Shown here in pieces: positions 12,601-20,860 of a stretch of DNA of 64,000 bases (the stretch's first letter is position 1; each line of letters opens with the position of its first letter). Made by a program: the position numbers and the translations under genes. The notes beneath the pieces are model-generated. The model was not told the origin of the DNA, did no database searches, and worked only from the letters and a program-made list of their open reading frames with translations. The DNA is from Solen grandis. Its lineage: Eukaryota > Mollusca > Bivalvia > Adapedonta > Solenidae. Location: the NCBI GenBank assembly GCA_021229015.1, contig CM037783.1:6395324-6459323 (forward strand), read 5' to 3'.

Positions 12601-15600
12601 GACAACTCCTTTGAAACAGCTGTACAGAATTTGATCAGATTTGGCAGGGATGATTCCGTTGCAAACTAAACAAAAGTTGCTTTTTTATATTTGATTTGTA
12701 AAGAACTGGTTTTCTTGGCCATATTTTAGCACAGGTTTTTCTGTAACCATGTTCTCAGGTGAGCAATCTAGGGCCATTATGACCCTCTGTTTATAGAGAG
12801 GATGAGTCATTGGGAGACATGGAGTGTTGTACCATGTTATTTGTTATTTTAGGTTTCCCAACTTCTCATCGCGGTTGATAGTGGCCTTGTCAATAAGTGG
12901 AAAGGGAAGCGGTTGGCAGATATCTCGGTTGATGGTAATGATGTTTCTGTCACATTGTTACAACAGCTTTGCTTGTGAAATCAAGATTGTATTTTCTAGT
13001 ATATCATTAATAATACTAATAAATCTCCCGTTTCCCCCCTGCAAAGCTGGAGGGGGTTATAGGAATGGCCTTCGTCTGTTCATTAGTCCAACCCTCAGTC
13101 TGTCTGTAGCATTTTATGTCCACTTTGTAATTGCTATACCCCTTGATGGATTTCAACAAATGCTCACCACAATTAGACAGAGTGTAGGTATGGGGTCCCT
13201 AGCTTTAAGGTCAATGTCACATGTCATATCAGCATTGGTTCAGTCATGCTACTCTGTGTCCACTCTGTAAATCAAAGCCAATTGACAGATTTCAATTAAA
13301 CTTCATACAAATGCTCACCAGTGACAATAAAACAATGAGCAGAGCTCATGTTTGGGGTCCCTCGCTTCAAGGTAAAGGTCACACTCAGGGATTAAAGTTC
13401 ATATGGCTGTATGTTCATAATACTTTGTGTCTGATCTGTAAATCATACACCATTTGACAGATTTCAATAAAACTTCACACAAATGTTAACCACATTAGAC
13501 AACCTGCAGAGCACATGCTTGAATCCCATGCTTCAAAGTCAAGGTCACTCTTAGGGGTCAAATGTCATATCAGCATTGATTTAATCATTTTACTTTGTGT
13601 CTGCTCTGTTACTCCTATACCCCATGATGTTCGGCTGCTATACCCTACCCCCTAAGGGATTTCCACCAAAATCTTACAAACGCTCGCCACAGTGAGATGA
13701 GAGCATAGTACACTTAGGGGTCAAATGTAGGAAATATATGAAGAAATTGTTGATAGCAAATTGAAAATAATGTCATTCTTACAAGACATTTTCCGCTGCG
13801 AGGGATTTAGCTTGTCTTTCAGACTGCATTGTTTCTAAATAAAAAATGTTCATTATCCACTGGTGGGAGGGGAATGAATTTTGCAGTACCTGTCATTCTC
13901 CCTACATATGCCAAAGGTCAATGCCACAAATGCAGAAAATCTAAACTTAAAAATATGTTTCATAACTCTTTTGATTAAAGGGACCATGTGAAAAAATTGT
14001 TTTGAAATATATTTGAGAAATGATACTCTTATAAAACAAAACCTTTTCAAGCAAAGGAAATGGCAGACATGGGCAAAAACATTTGAATCACCTTCACTAT
14101 ATATTGAATGATGGCGGCAGGGTCCTTCAGACTGCTGCCTTGTTTACTTTGTAAAAGCATATGTTTATATTTTGCAGAATTACCTGAAGTTCCTGAGGAT
14201 GAAGAAGAAAATGAGGAAGATTTAGAACAAAATGAAGGCACATGTAAGGGCAAACTAGGTTACTTAGTGTCTTTAAAGCAAGATATTAATTTATAAGTGC
14301 GAAAAATCTATCAGAATGTACGAATGAATCATTTTTTTATGAAGAGTGAATTTAGGCTATCTTAAAGTTAAAAGAGCATGGAAGGTAAATACTGGTATAG
14401 CTGGTGCAAGTGTCAGTTTCAGTCAGTGCAAATAACTGAAATGTCCAGTCGAGGTGGAATATACATGTACTACTTTCATATTCAAAATCCAAGCCTTTTT
14501 TGATGGATCTATTTCTTCTGCTCAATGCATATCTTTCTATTTTGTTTTGTTTTTTCATCATTTTTGTTGTGGTTTTGTAGGAGTCACCCTCCACTTTGAT
14601 ATTGTATTTAGCTCATATTTTGCACATTGAGTTGTTATATTTTGTGTATCAATTCAGCTGCTGGCACCAGTGTTATGGAACAGGAACAGGAAGAGCAGGA
14701 TTCACAAGACATTCTGAATGATCCCATGGAAGATGGAAAAAAACATAATGGTAGGTTTTCAAGCTTATTATTATATCCACAGGAGCCTTAAATTTTGGAC
14801 TGGACTCTTTAGATTGCAATGTTATATTTTAATCTCAACTATTCAAAGAATAAGAAGAGCTATTCTAGAAACTCACTCAAGTGTCAGCTTCTGCATCACA
14901 CTTTTGGCTTGAATTTCTATTTCTTTGAACTGGATAGAAACCTTGCATAGGCTCCATTGTCATCAAAACTACTTAATTGAAAATCATGCCCCTGTTTGAA
15001 CCTAAAACGTTTTGTTCATGTTTTGTATGCAAGCTAACTTTTATGCATTTACTTCAATAATTACTCGCGATATTTAGTTTAAACTTTACCACAATGTTCT
15101 GGGGCATTATATGGTTGACCTAGATAACTCTTGTCTGAATTTTTAGTTTGACTATTCAAAGAATATGGAGGACTATCCTAGTCACCTGGGTGTCAGTGTC
15201 TGTGAAATATTTTCAAAGTCTTTTGAGGTAATGCTTTGAAACTGCACACTTGTTTACCATCATGACCCCAACCTCTATGCAAGAGTAGGTAACTCAGTCA
15301 AGCATTTTGTCAAAGTTATCCCCCTTTTTATGCTAAATCAACATCTCCAAGTTAGCATATTACCTGAAATAATTTTCATAGTCCTTTGATATATTGCTTT
15401 AACACTTGGCATATTTGTTTACCATCATGACCCCAATCTCTAAGCAGGAGTGGCTAACTCATTGTATCAAAATTACATGTATGCCACCTTAGATATTTTA
15501 GTGTTCTCGACATTTTTGCATGCAAATTAATATCAGGGCTGGGATTGGATTGAAACTTCACACATGTGTTTAAGGTCATAATGTGAGATCACAGGCCAAG

Positions 15601-16880
15601 TCCCACAATTTTGGTTTTATTTCTGACAAAATTATGCCCCTTTTTGTACTTAGAAATTTTGGTTAGTCTTGTGCACAACTATCATGGCTATATCTCTTTT
15701 ATTACTAATGGGATTGAATTGAAACTTCACACATATGTTTCAGGTCATTATCTTTTGCCACTTGGAAATTTTGGTTAAAGTTATGCATGTAACCACTGTT
15801 ATAGCTATACCTCAATAACTATCTATGGGATGGATTGAAACTTCATTTTTGAATTAAGGGTCATAAATTGATAGAGCTGGGAACAACGAAAAATAAAAGA
15901 CCACGGTATACCACGGTTTTTAAGTGAAAACCAAGGCACGTACTGTGGTTAACCACAAATTGAGATATTTGGTGAAATTGTATGAAGCCCACTCCTTGCA
16001 TGTGGCTTGATGTAGGCTGGTGGTTCTACTTACCGTATTTACTCGACTATAAGACGGGGTTTTTGGTGTCTGATCAGGGTTTAAAAGTTTGGGGGGTTGT
16101 CTTATAAGCGGAATTCACCTGTCCGGTAAAGTTTCACCAACTTTAGTTGCGGTATGAATGAAACTTCGTAGCGGTATGCAATTATGCAGCCGTATATTCT
16201 TCCCATTTTCAATCGTTAGATAAATATCAGATNNNNNNNNNNNNNNNNNNNNNNNNNNNNNNNNNNNNNNNNNNNNNNNNNNNNNNNNNNNNNNNNNNNN
16301 NNNNNNNNNNNNNNNNNNNNNNNNNNNNNNNNTAACCTACATTGAAATGTTACTCAACAATTTCTTGGAGCTCCCGATGATTCCTTGAAAATAATCTTGA
16401 CAAGTGTTTTGAAATTACTCTGTACATTTAATAGTATAAAGAGCTTTTTTAGTTTACCTCTTGAAATTCTGCAGTTTTTTTTAAGAGCAGAGTACCTAAA
16501 CTCCTGATAGGGCTCAAGTTCTCCTTTAACAGTAGTACATATATCATCATGTGTCCTACTTTATCGGGGAGATACATCAAATACCTTCTTGGCGTTGACA
16601 GCAAAAGTTGACATTTTGATGTCGTTAACGGGAGGCAACATATTTTATTTATTTTTTTACGGTTTTGTAACAGAAATCAAATATCTAATTTTATAATTTG
16701 AATTCTATCGGTTAACTAATTTTAAATTTTGAAGATCAACTTGACTTATAAGTCGTATTATTTTTAGGAATTGATGAGGACGATGTAGTGGTACCAGAGG
16801 CAAGTGAAGCCAGCACTGAAGACATGCCACCACTTGAGGGTGATGACGATGATGCTTCAAGAATGGAGGAGGTCGATTAA
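3406..16880 (+). CDS. Crypton-type tyrosine-recombinase-like protein with acidic tail (3' six exons)
   Basis: Exons 3406-3685, 10943-11056, 12853-12934, 14178-14243, 14658-14750 and 16768-16880 join in one frame through five GT/AG introns (phases 0,0,1,1,1) and give 248 residues ending in TAA. The first exon starts in mid-codon, so the N-terminus lies upstream of the window. Residues about 80-125 carry LRRYIAT, then [12 protein letters not shown]. The His of LGH is 9 residues before the Tyr, the same spacing as the His/Tyr pair of XerC/D-type tyrosine recombinases. The His of the usual HxxR box is Ser here (SGLR), so catalytic activity is doubtful. After [11 protein letters not shown] the protein becomes a Glu/Asp-rich tail ([30 protein letters not shown]). 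Known: Crypton-derived recombinase domains are repeatedly adopted by animal genes. Inference: a domesticated DNA-binding protein or the C-terminus of an expanded molluscan family. Exon structure is secure; function is not. Confidence 0.72.
4073..4688. mobile_element. Short hAT-like element, degenerate
   Basis: The left end is CAGGGTTTGAAATTAAGC and the right end GCAAGCCCT; the right end reverse-complemented reads AGGGCTTGC, so the pair is imperfect. It shares AAATGCAAGT/GCGAGT motifs with the elements at 9647 and 47540. No transposase and no clear target duplication. Confidence 0.35.
4798..4884. repeat. 87-bp target-site duplication, LINE 3' side
   Basis: This 87-bp segment (CCAACCTAGACAAC ... 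TTTGCCACTAGT) recurs without a mismatch at 9489-9575. The two copies bracket the LINE exactly. The bases on either side of each copy differ. Confidence 0.9.
4998..5744 (-). pseudogene. LINE ORF2, C-terminal domain in a shifted frame
   Basis: It continues ORF2 after a frame break with apparent loss of codons near 5750. [17 protein letters not shown] and VKYW match the usual post-thumb region of CR1/L2-type elements. It ends with a CxxC...H...C group ([21 protein letters not shown]) and a TGA at 5000-4998. Confidence 0.7.
5656..7617 (-). pseudogene. LINE ORF2, reverse transcriptase part
   Basis: 653 codons in frame from MSTVDYN. The end of the endonuclease (ESVHFPL, where SDHxP is expected, so its Asp is lost) is followed by the linker [15 protein letters not shown]. 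The RT fingers and palm carry [42 protein letters not shown] and the catalytic FADD (6126-6115). The thumb has YLGLIF, then KPILCYA. The frame then drifts to a stop at 5656. All core RT motifs are present. Confidence 0.8.
7614..8255 (-). pseudogene. LINE ORF2, endonuclease part (broken)
   Basis: An apurinic-type (EEP) endonuclease reads from [14 protein letters not shown] through DIICLCETW and [10 protein letters not shown] to AGDLNAR. The frame ends [16 protein letters not shown] at 7614. The expected continuation (NNGMSTVDY) is in the next frame. Sequence expected between [11 protein letters not shown] and AGDLNAR, and after HNVHIMN, seems missing by comparison with the usual layout, which suggests deletions of some tens of bases. 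Confidence 0.7.
8295..9413 (-). CDS. LINE ORF1 protein: hydrophobic leader, 2A peptide, coiled coil, nucleic-acid-binding domain
   Basis: The first ATG in frame is at 9413; it gives 372 residues and stops at 8295. Residues about 34-52 are a hydrophobic segment ([18 protein letters not shown]), followed directly by DIESNPGP (9257-9234), the consensus 2A ribosome-skipping motif. 2A peptides release the upstream part at the Gly-Pro bond. Known: 2A-like sequences occur in CR1/L2-type LINEs of sea urchins and molluscs, and some act as signal peptides when skipping fails. Residues about 104-174 form a charged heptad-like coiled coil ([12 protein letters not shown]), then [12 protein letters not shown]...AHRL, resembling the RRM-like domain of L1-type ORF1 proteins. 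A Ser/Arg-rich tail follows. The frame is intact. The role would be chaperoning the LINE RNA in a trimeric particle (by family). Confidence 0.8.
   Translation of the reverse strand: MGIGICLWRARIGCNVQPIKQTFRVKTSCVHRWSISLILRVFVLCSLLALCGDIESNPGPPRIQAANRTTRQTTLPSCLPDQQDRRQSTSSSDQNRFDSNTQDEMFSFLRTMKQELANQNECVMRDLSSMNMKIDSINDTIKELKQENEDLKQSNNELKSEVNSLKEQIDKLEGHSRRNNLRINGISGTQDENWDTCENQVRDFMARELQMENAHDIGIERAHRLKSKDQQKCTIIVKFSHYKDCQNTLRAAKCKLTKESPYSVQQDYTERVKKHRRELGRKMLEARSNGQFASVRFDKLFIDNKVYRFDDLSNTIVCIGTRNMRHGEHASARASQRNSSDGRSRLDNSSHVTSSYAATVSNGASAGAPEGR
9234..9257 (-). other. 2A ribosome-skipping motif DIESNPGP
   Basis: Codons for DIESNPGP fit the D(V/I)ExNPG|P consensus at every position. It follows a Leu/Val/Cys-rich stretch ending LLALCG. 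Skipping would separate a leader of about 59 residues from the coiled-coil protein. Confidence 0.85.
9414..9488 (-). promoter_or_regulatory. LINE 5'UTR with YY1-like motif and 8-codon upstream ORF
   Basis: AAGATGGCGGAC lies about 21-32 nt from the 5' end of the element. It resembles the YY1 site that positions transcription starts at L1 5' ends. The same ATG opens an eight-codon ORF (MADVFLIV, then TGA) upstream of ORF1. Function inferred. Confidence 0.4.
9489..9575. repeat. 87-bp target-site duplication, LINE 5' side
   Basis: Perfect match to 4798-4884. Removing the LINE and one copy rejoins ordinary intron sequence. Confidence 0.9.
9647..10831. mobile_element. hAT-like element without transposase
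   Basis: The ends are CAGGGGTCATATTT and AAATTTGACCCCTG, 1185 bp apart, giving imperfect inverted repeats that start CAGGGGTCA. CCAAA occurs at both borders but no clean 8-bp duplication is seen. No transposase was recognised. Confidence 0.45.
10943..11056 (+). CDS. Recombinase-like gene, exon b (LGH...Y motif)
   Basis: A CTTTCAG acceptor precedes it and a GTAAGT donor follows. Its 38 codons start [18 protein letters not shown] and end RELTV. It carries the putative active-site His and the Tyr nine residues later. Both ends are phase 0, matching exons a and c. The intron before it is 7.3 kb because it has taken in a 4.6-kb LINE and two hAT-like elements. Confidence 0.75.
11407..12792 (+). 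mobile_element. Helentron-like tandem-core element (copy 3, both ends)
   Basis: The 5' hairpin at 11407-11440 has AGCTCACCTGAGCAC against its reverse complement. Three units of about 310-330 bp with GTTGCCATGGC and two units of about 170 bp follow. The right end has CAGGTGAGC (12756-12764) and a hairpin, AGGGCCATTATGACCCT (12770-12786). It fills most of the intron between exons b and c. Confidence 0.62.
12853..12934 (+). CDS. Recombinase-like gene, exon c
   Basis: The acceptor is TTTTAG and the donor GTAATG. It encodes [11 protein letters not shown], then [14 protein letters not shown], the helix that follows the Tyr in related proteins (family comparison from general knowledge). It ends in phase 1. 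The acceptor lies only about 60 bp after the end of a tandem-core element that fills most of the preceding intron. Confidence 0.7.
12935..14177 (+). repeat. Intron with tandem array, about 170-180-bp units (13040-13720)
   Basis: Three to four diverged units share 'GGGGTCCCT...CTTCAAGGTCAAGGTCAC...TTTGTGTCTGCTCTGTAA...GACAGATTTCAATAAAACTTCACACAAATG'. The array begins with a short leader containing CCTTCGTCTGTTC. Noncoding. Confidence 0.5.
14178..14243 (+). CDS. Recombinase-like gene, exon d (acidic)
   Basis: Acceptor TTTTGCAG, donor GTAAGG, phase 1 at both ends. It encodes [19 protein letters not shown] and then EGT, a low-complexity acidic linker that is probably disordered. Confidence 0.65.
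14658..14750 (+). CDS. Recombinase-like gene, exon e (acidic)
   Basis: Acceptor AATTCAG, donor GTAGGT, phase 1 at both ends. It encodes [18 protein letters not shown], then [13 protein letters not shown]. It is polar and acidic with no recognisable fold. Confidence 0.65.
14751..16767 (+). repeat. Intron with tandem repeats (about 14990-15850) and an N gap
   Basis: Units of about 180 bp carry TTTACCATCATGACCCCAA, ATTGAAACTTCACACATGTG and 'AAATTTTGGTTA'. From 16034 (CGTATTTACTCGACTATAAG) to 16765 (ACTTATAAGTCGTATT) the termini look like inverted ends of a DNA transposon, interrupted by the gap. Confidence 0.4.
16233..16332. other. Assembly gap (exactly 100 N)
   Basis: One hundred N, the conventional placeholder for a gap of unknown size. 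The true intron length here is unknown. Confidence 0.98.
16768..16880 (+). CDS. Recombinase-like gene, last exon and stop
   Basis: The acceptor TTTTTAG joins in phase 1 to [19 protein letters not shown], then [18 protein letters not shown] and TAA at 16878-16880. Its acceptor tract abuts a sequence (16743-16767) that looks like the far end of a transposon beginning near 16034 and crossing the assembly gap. Confidence 0.65.
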
Positions 16881-17410
16881 ATTCACAATAAACTTTGCTG
16901 TTAAAATTTAAAGCCAGGTGGCTGGCAGAATTGAGCAATGGTTAAATCTATGCTGAAAACTGTTTTAGTTCAGTTGAGTGAATTGTGTTGAAACCTTACT
17001 CGTGGGAACAAATGTGCTTGAATTTTGTCGTCAAAAACTTTGTAGCATTTTGGTTCCGTTTGACACAGCTGTCATTAAATTATTTATCACATAACATCAT
17101 TGAACACATGGACCTTCATAATGTAAATCATTTGAGATGTCATCTACAATTTCATTTAATCATGATGCATTGTCATATATTTTCATCATAGCAAGTTTCT
17201 TTTAGATTTTCCTTCAGAGCCATTCAGTTTCCCTGGGTGTTCAGTTGATGTTTGATTTTGTAATGAAAATGATACATTGCTTAACTCCTCTGTCAACGAG
17301 TACCTGAAGTTAAGACTGTGATTATATTTCTTTTTGTTCCTTTCATTTGTTTATATTAAAAAAGACCTGTTTAGGCAAAAACCTTTTGAATAAAAATCAT
17401 TAAAATTACC
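16881..17410 (+). other. Probable 3'UTR of the recombinase-like gene
   Basis: Noncoding AT-rich sequence after the stop. AATAAA hexamers lie at 16887-16892 (7 bp after the stop, perhaps too close) and 17389-17394. The second would give a 3'UTR of about 530 bp. The remainder to 17600 holds nothing recognisable. Confidence 0.4.
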
Positions 17411-20049
17411 ATAGTATTGCTTTCTATAGTGAATGAAGCCTTGTATGATGAATATTGAATGAAAGTTTGTGCTGTTTTATAGCCTTAAACCACACCTGAA
17501 TTTGTAGATCTCTCACTTTGGCTTGTATTTGCCATGTGTCGTCAACATTTGCCTAAGACATCTGTTTCTAAAACACTGGGTGGAAAGCTAGAACTTGATC
17601 CATACAGAAGTATGGTTGTCAAGGCGAAATTAAAAAAAAATAAAAAAATTCTTTTGGCACAAATAATCACCCCCCCAGGCCTCTACCATAATTGCTCAAA
17701 GTAGGAGCCCCCAGGTGGTAGGCCATTTAACTTGTCTGGTTTTTTTCCAAAGAAAATGTCATGGTATTGTCATCACTTTCTACCAGAGAAAAAACTTAAT
17801 TGTTACCACCTCATTTAACGATTCAGTTTTTTCAAAATTTTCAATTTTTTTTTTATTTAAAACCACAAAAATTTTACTGCATTTTTTTTTCCTTTTTAAA
17901 TAAAATTTTGTAATTTGTAGGTTTTAAAAAAAGAAAAGTTAAAAGTCTTTGGTGCCAATCCATTTTAAATTTAATTTGGCCAAATTTAACATGGACTTTA
18001 AATTTACAACCAACTAATTTAAAAAAAAACAAAGGGGAAAAACTCCCAAATTTTTAAAAAGGGAAAAAATTTCCCTTTTCCTCCCCTTAAGGGGAAATTT
18101 AGTAAAGTTTTTTTTTGTCCCCAAAAGTTTTAAAAAAAAATAGGGGGAAAACTTTCATATTCCCTCCGCCTTGGAAATAAAAACAGTTAAAAGGGTTAAC
18201 CAAAAAAATTTTTTTTTGGATTTTGGGGAAGAAAAAAATTTTTTAAAAAAAAAAATTTTTAAAAAAAAAAAAAAGAAATAAAAACCCGAAAAAAAGAAAA
18301 TAAAAAAAATTTAAAAAAGGCATTTTTGAAAAAACCCACCAAGGGAACAAATTCCCCCGGAAAACCTTCGTCCCTGGAGATATTAAAAAAAGTTCATTTT
18401 TTCCTATTCCTAACCAGTTTTAAACCTGTTTTTTAACCACGGTTCCCCAGTTTTTTCAAATTTTATTTGGGGAAAAAAAAAAAGAAATTTTTTTAAGGGC
18501 TTTTTAAACCAAGCTTCTTACTTAAAAGCTTGTCCCCCGTTCATAAACAATTTATATCTGCCACTTCAAATGATTTATTTCATTAAAAAGTCCAAAAAGC
18601 TTCGGGACCACATTGACTTTTTGTGCAAAATTAAAAAAAAACCATCGGTCTAAGGGGGTATGATTTCAAAATACCCCAAAAAGATTTCAGGTAATTTAAA
18701 AATTCAATTTTTAACCCCAAGAACTTCAATTTTAATAAAAATTTTCCAATTTATCAGGGAATCATTTTTTTTCAAATTTAGTTAAATTTAAGCAAGGTCA
18801 AACTTTAACCCCGGGCCCCCTTCCCCCCGTTCCAATAAACTTTAATTTCGGGGGGGCATCCTTTGAGTTGGGGTTTTTAATTTGGCCAAAATTTAACCGG
18901 GAATTCGGGTTCACAAGGGGAAAAACAAAAAATCCTCTAAAATTTTTTGTTTTGCCAAGGCCTAAATTTCCCCAAAAAAATTTTAAATTTAAGTAAAACC
19001 CCCAGGGGGGAGATGTAAAAATAAAAAAACTTCCAAAAACCCTTTTAATTTATTTTCCCCCGATAAACCCCCCAGGTGACAATGTCAATATTTTCAAAAA
19101 CCCCAAGCTAAAATGCTAATGATTAAAAAATTTTATCAAATTCATCTTTAATTAATGTCACTTTAATTTGTAAATGGCCTTAACTGAAAAAAACCATAAA
19201 AAAAAAAAAAGGGGCCCCGGGGCCAAAATCCTTTTGTAAATAAAATTTTAAAAAATTTTTTCTAAAGGAATCAAATAAAAAAACCCGGGGAACCCTTTTT
19301 TTAAATCTCAAATTTTTTTAAAAAAAAACATCCGCCATTAATTTCATAAGAAAAAATTCTAAAAAAATTAAGAAAAAAAATATTGTTTACCGTTGCAGCC
19401 ATTTGTTTAAAGACACAGGGTTTTTTAAATGGGGGAAAATGGCAGTTCGTTAAAAGGGTTTAAAATTTAACTTTTAAAAACAAATAAAATTTTAAATAGC
19501 AATCTTAAAAAAATTTTCAAAATTTTTAAAATGTTTCAGTTCCTTTTATTTACAATTGAAAAAGAAAAAATCCCGAAAACAAAGCCATTAAAAAGGGAAA
19601 GCTTTTTTGTATAAATTTTTACATGGCGGAAATTGGAAATTATTTTGAAAAACAAAAAATCCTCCAAAAACCAAGGTTTCTTTTATTTTTATAAACAAAC
19701 TCTTTACCAAAAAATTTTTGTAAAAAAATGGGAAAAATTTTGCGCGTTCCCATCGCCATGAACTGGAAATTTTTTTCAAAAAAAAAAAAATAAGTTTTTA
19801 AGTTTTTTCCTCCTCTTTTTTTCCCTTTGATTCCCCCCGGGGGAAAATTTCCAGTAAATGGAAAAAAAAAAAAAACAAAGGGGGAGAGTTAAAAGCGTTA
19901 TAAAAAAAATTTTCTAAAGGGCCTTTTTTGGGGCCCCAAAAGCCTTTTTCCAGGAAAAATTTTGATTTTTCTATATAGAAAAAAAATTCCACCCGGGGGC
20001 CTATTTTTAAGGGATCAACTTTAAATTGAATTTAGGGCATTCTGAGGTA

Positions 20050-20860
20050 CTATTTTTCCAAAGGAAAAAAAATTGAAAATTTTTCAAGGAGGATTTTCAA
20101 AGTTTTCAATTTTTTTCTTTTGTTGCCGGCAACCGATTTTCATGGAAAAAGAATTTGGGGGAAATTTTTTTTAAGGCCCCCCAGGAAAAACATGCCAAGT
20201 TTTTAAATTTCCCCCGGGGCGGGGGATGATTTTAAAGTTTTTTATTTTTTCTATTTTTCCCCCCAACCAAGTTTTTTGGGAAAAATTTTTTTAAATTTTT
20301 GTAACCCCCCAAGGATCTCCCCCCAATTTTTCAAATTCTGTCCAGCGCAGGGAGTGTTTCAAAGTTTTTTTTAATATTTTTTCTATTTTTGCCATCAACC
20401 AGATTTTTCATGGATCACTTTATTTGAGAATTTTTTGTAGAGGCCCCCCAAGGATCATACATCCAAATTTTAAAATTCGTCCAGGTTTCAAGGAGATGAT
20501 TTTCAAACTTCATTATTTTTTTTATTTTTTTCCAGGGGAAACCCAAATTCTTCAGGAAAAAACTTTATTTGAGCAATTTTGTAGAGGCCCAAAAAAGGAT
20601 CTACATCCAAATTTTTAAAAAATTCTGTCCGGGTTTCAAGGGATGATTTTCAAATTTTTAAAAAGTTTTCTTTTTGTTGCCAGGAACCAGAGTCTTCATG
20701 GTAAAATTTTTTGAGAATTTTTGAAGGGGGCCCTCCAAGATCATAAACCCCAATTTTTTTAAAAATTTTCCCTTTCGAGTTGTCTTTTAAAAAAAATTTT
20801 GACGAGGACGAAGGGTGACCCCAAAACTCCCCTAGCACTTCGGCTCGGGGGATTAAAAAA
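20050..20860 (-). mobile_element. Helentron-like tandem-core element, garbled (copy 4, reversed)
   Basis: Three units with corrupted GTTGCCxxGGCAACCAGA and TTTCAAGGGATGATTTTCAAA run in reverse. Next comes GACGAGGACGAAGGGTGA (the reversed GTCCGTCGTC leader), then a damaged AGCACTT...hairpin at 20826-20853. This fixes the element's left end at about 20855. Confidence 0.5.
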
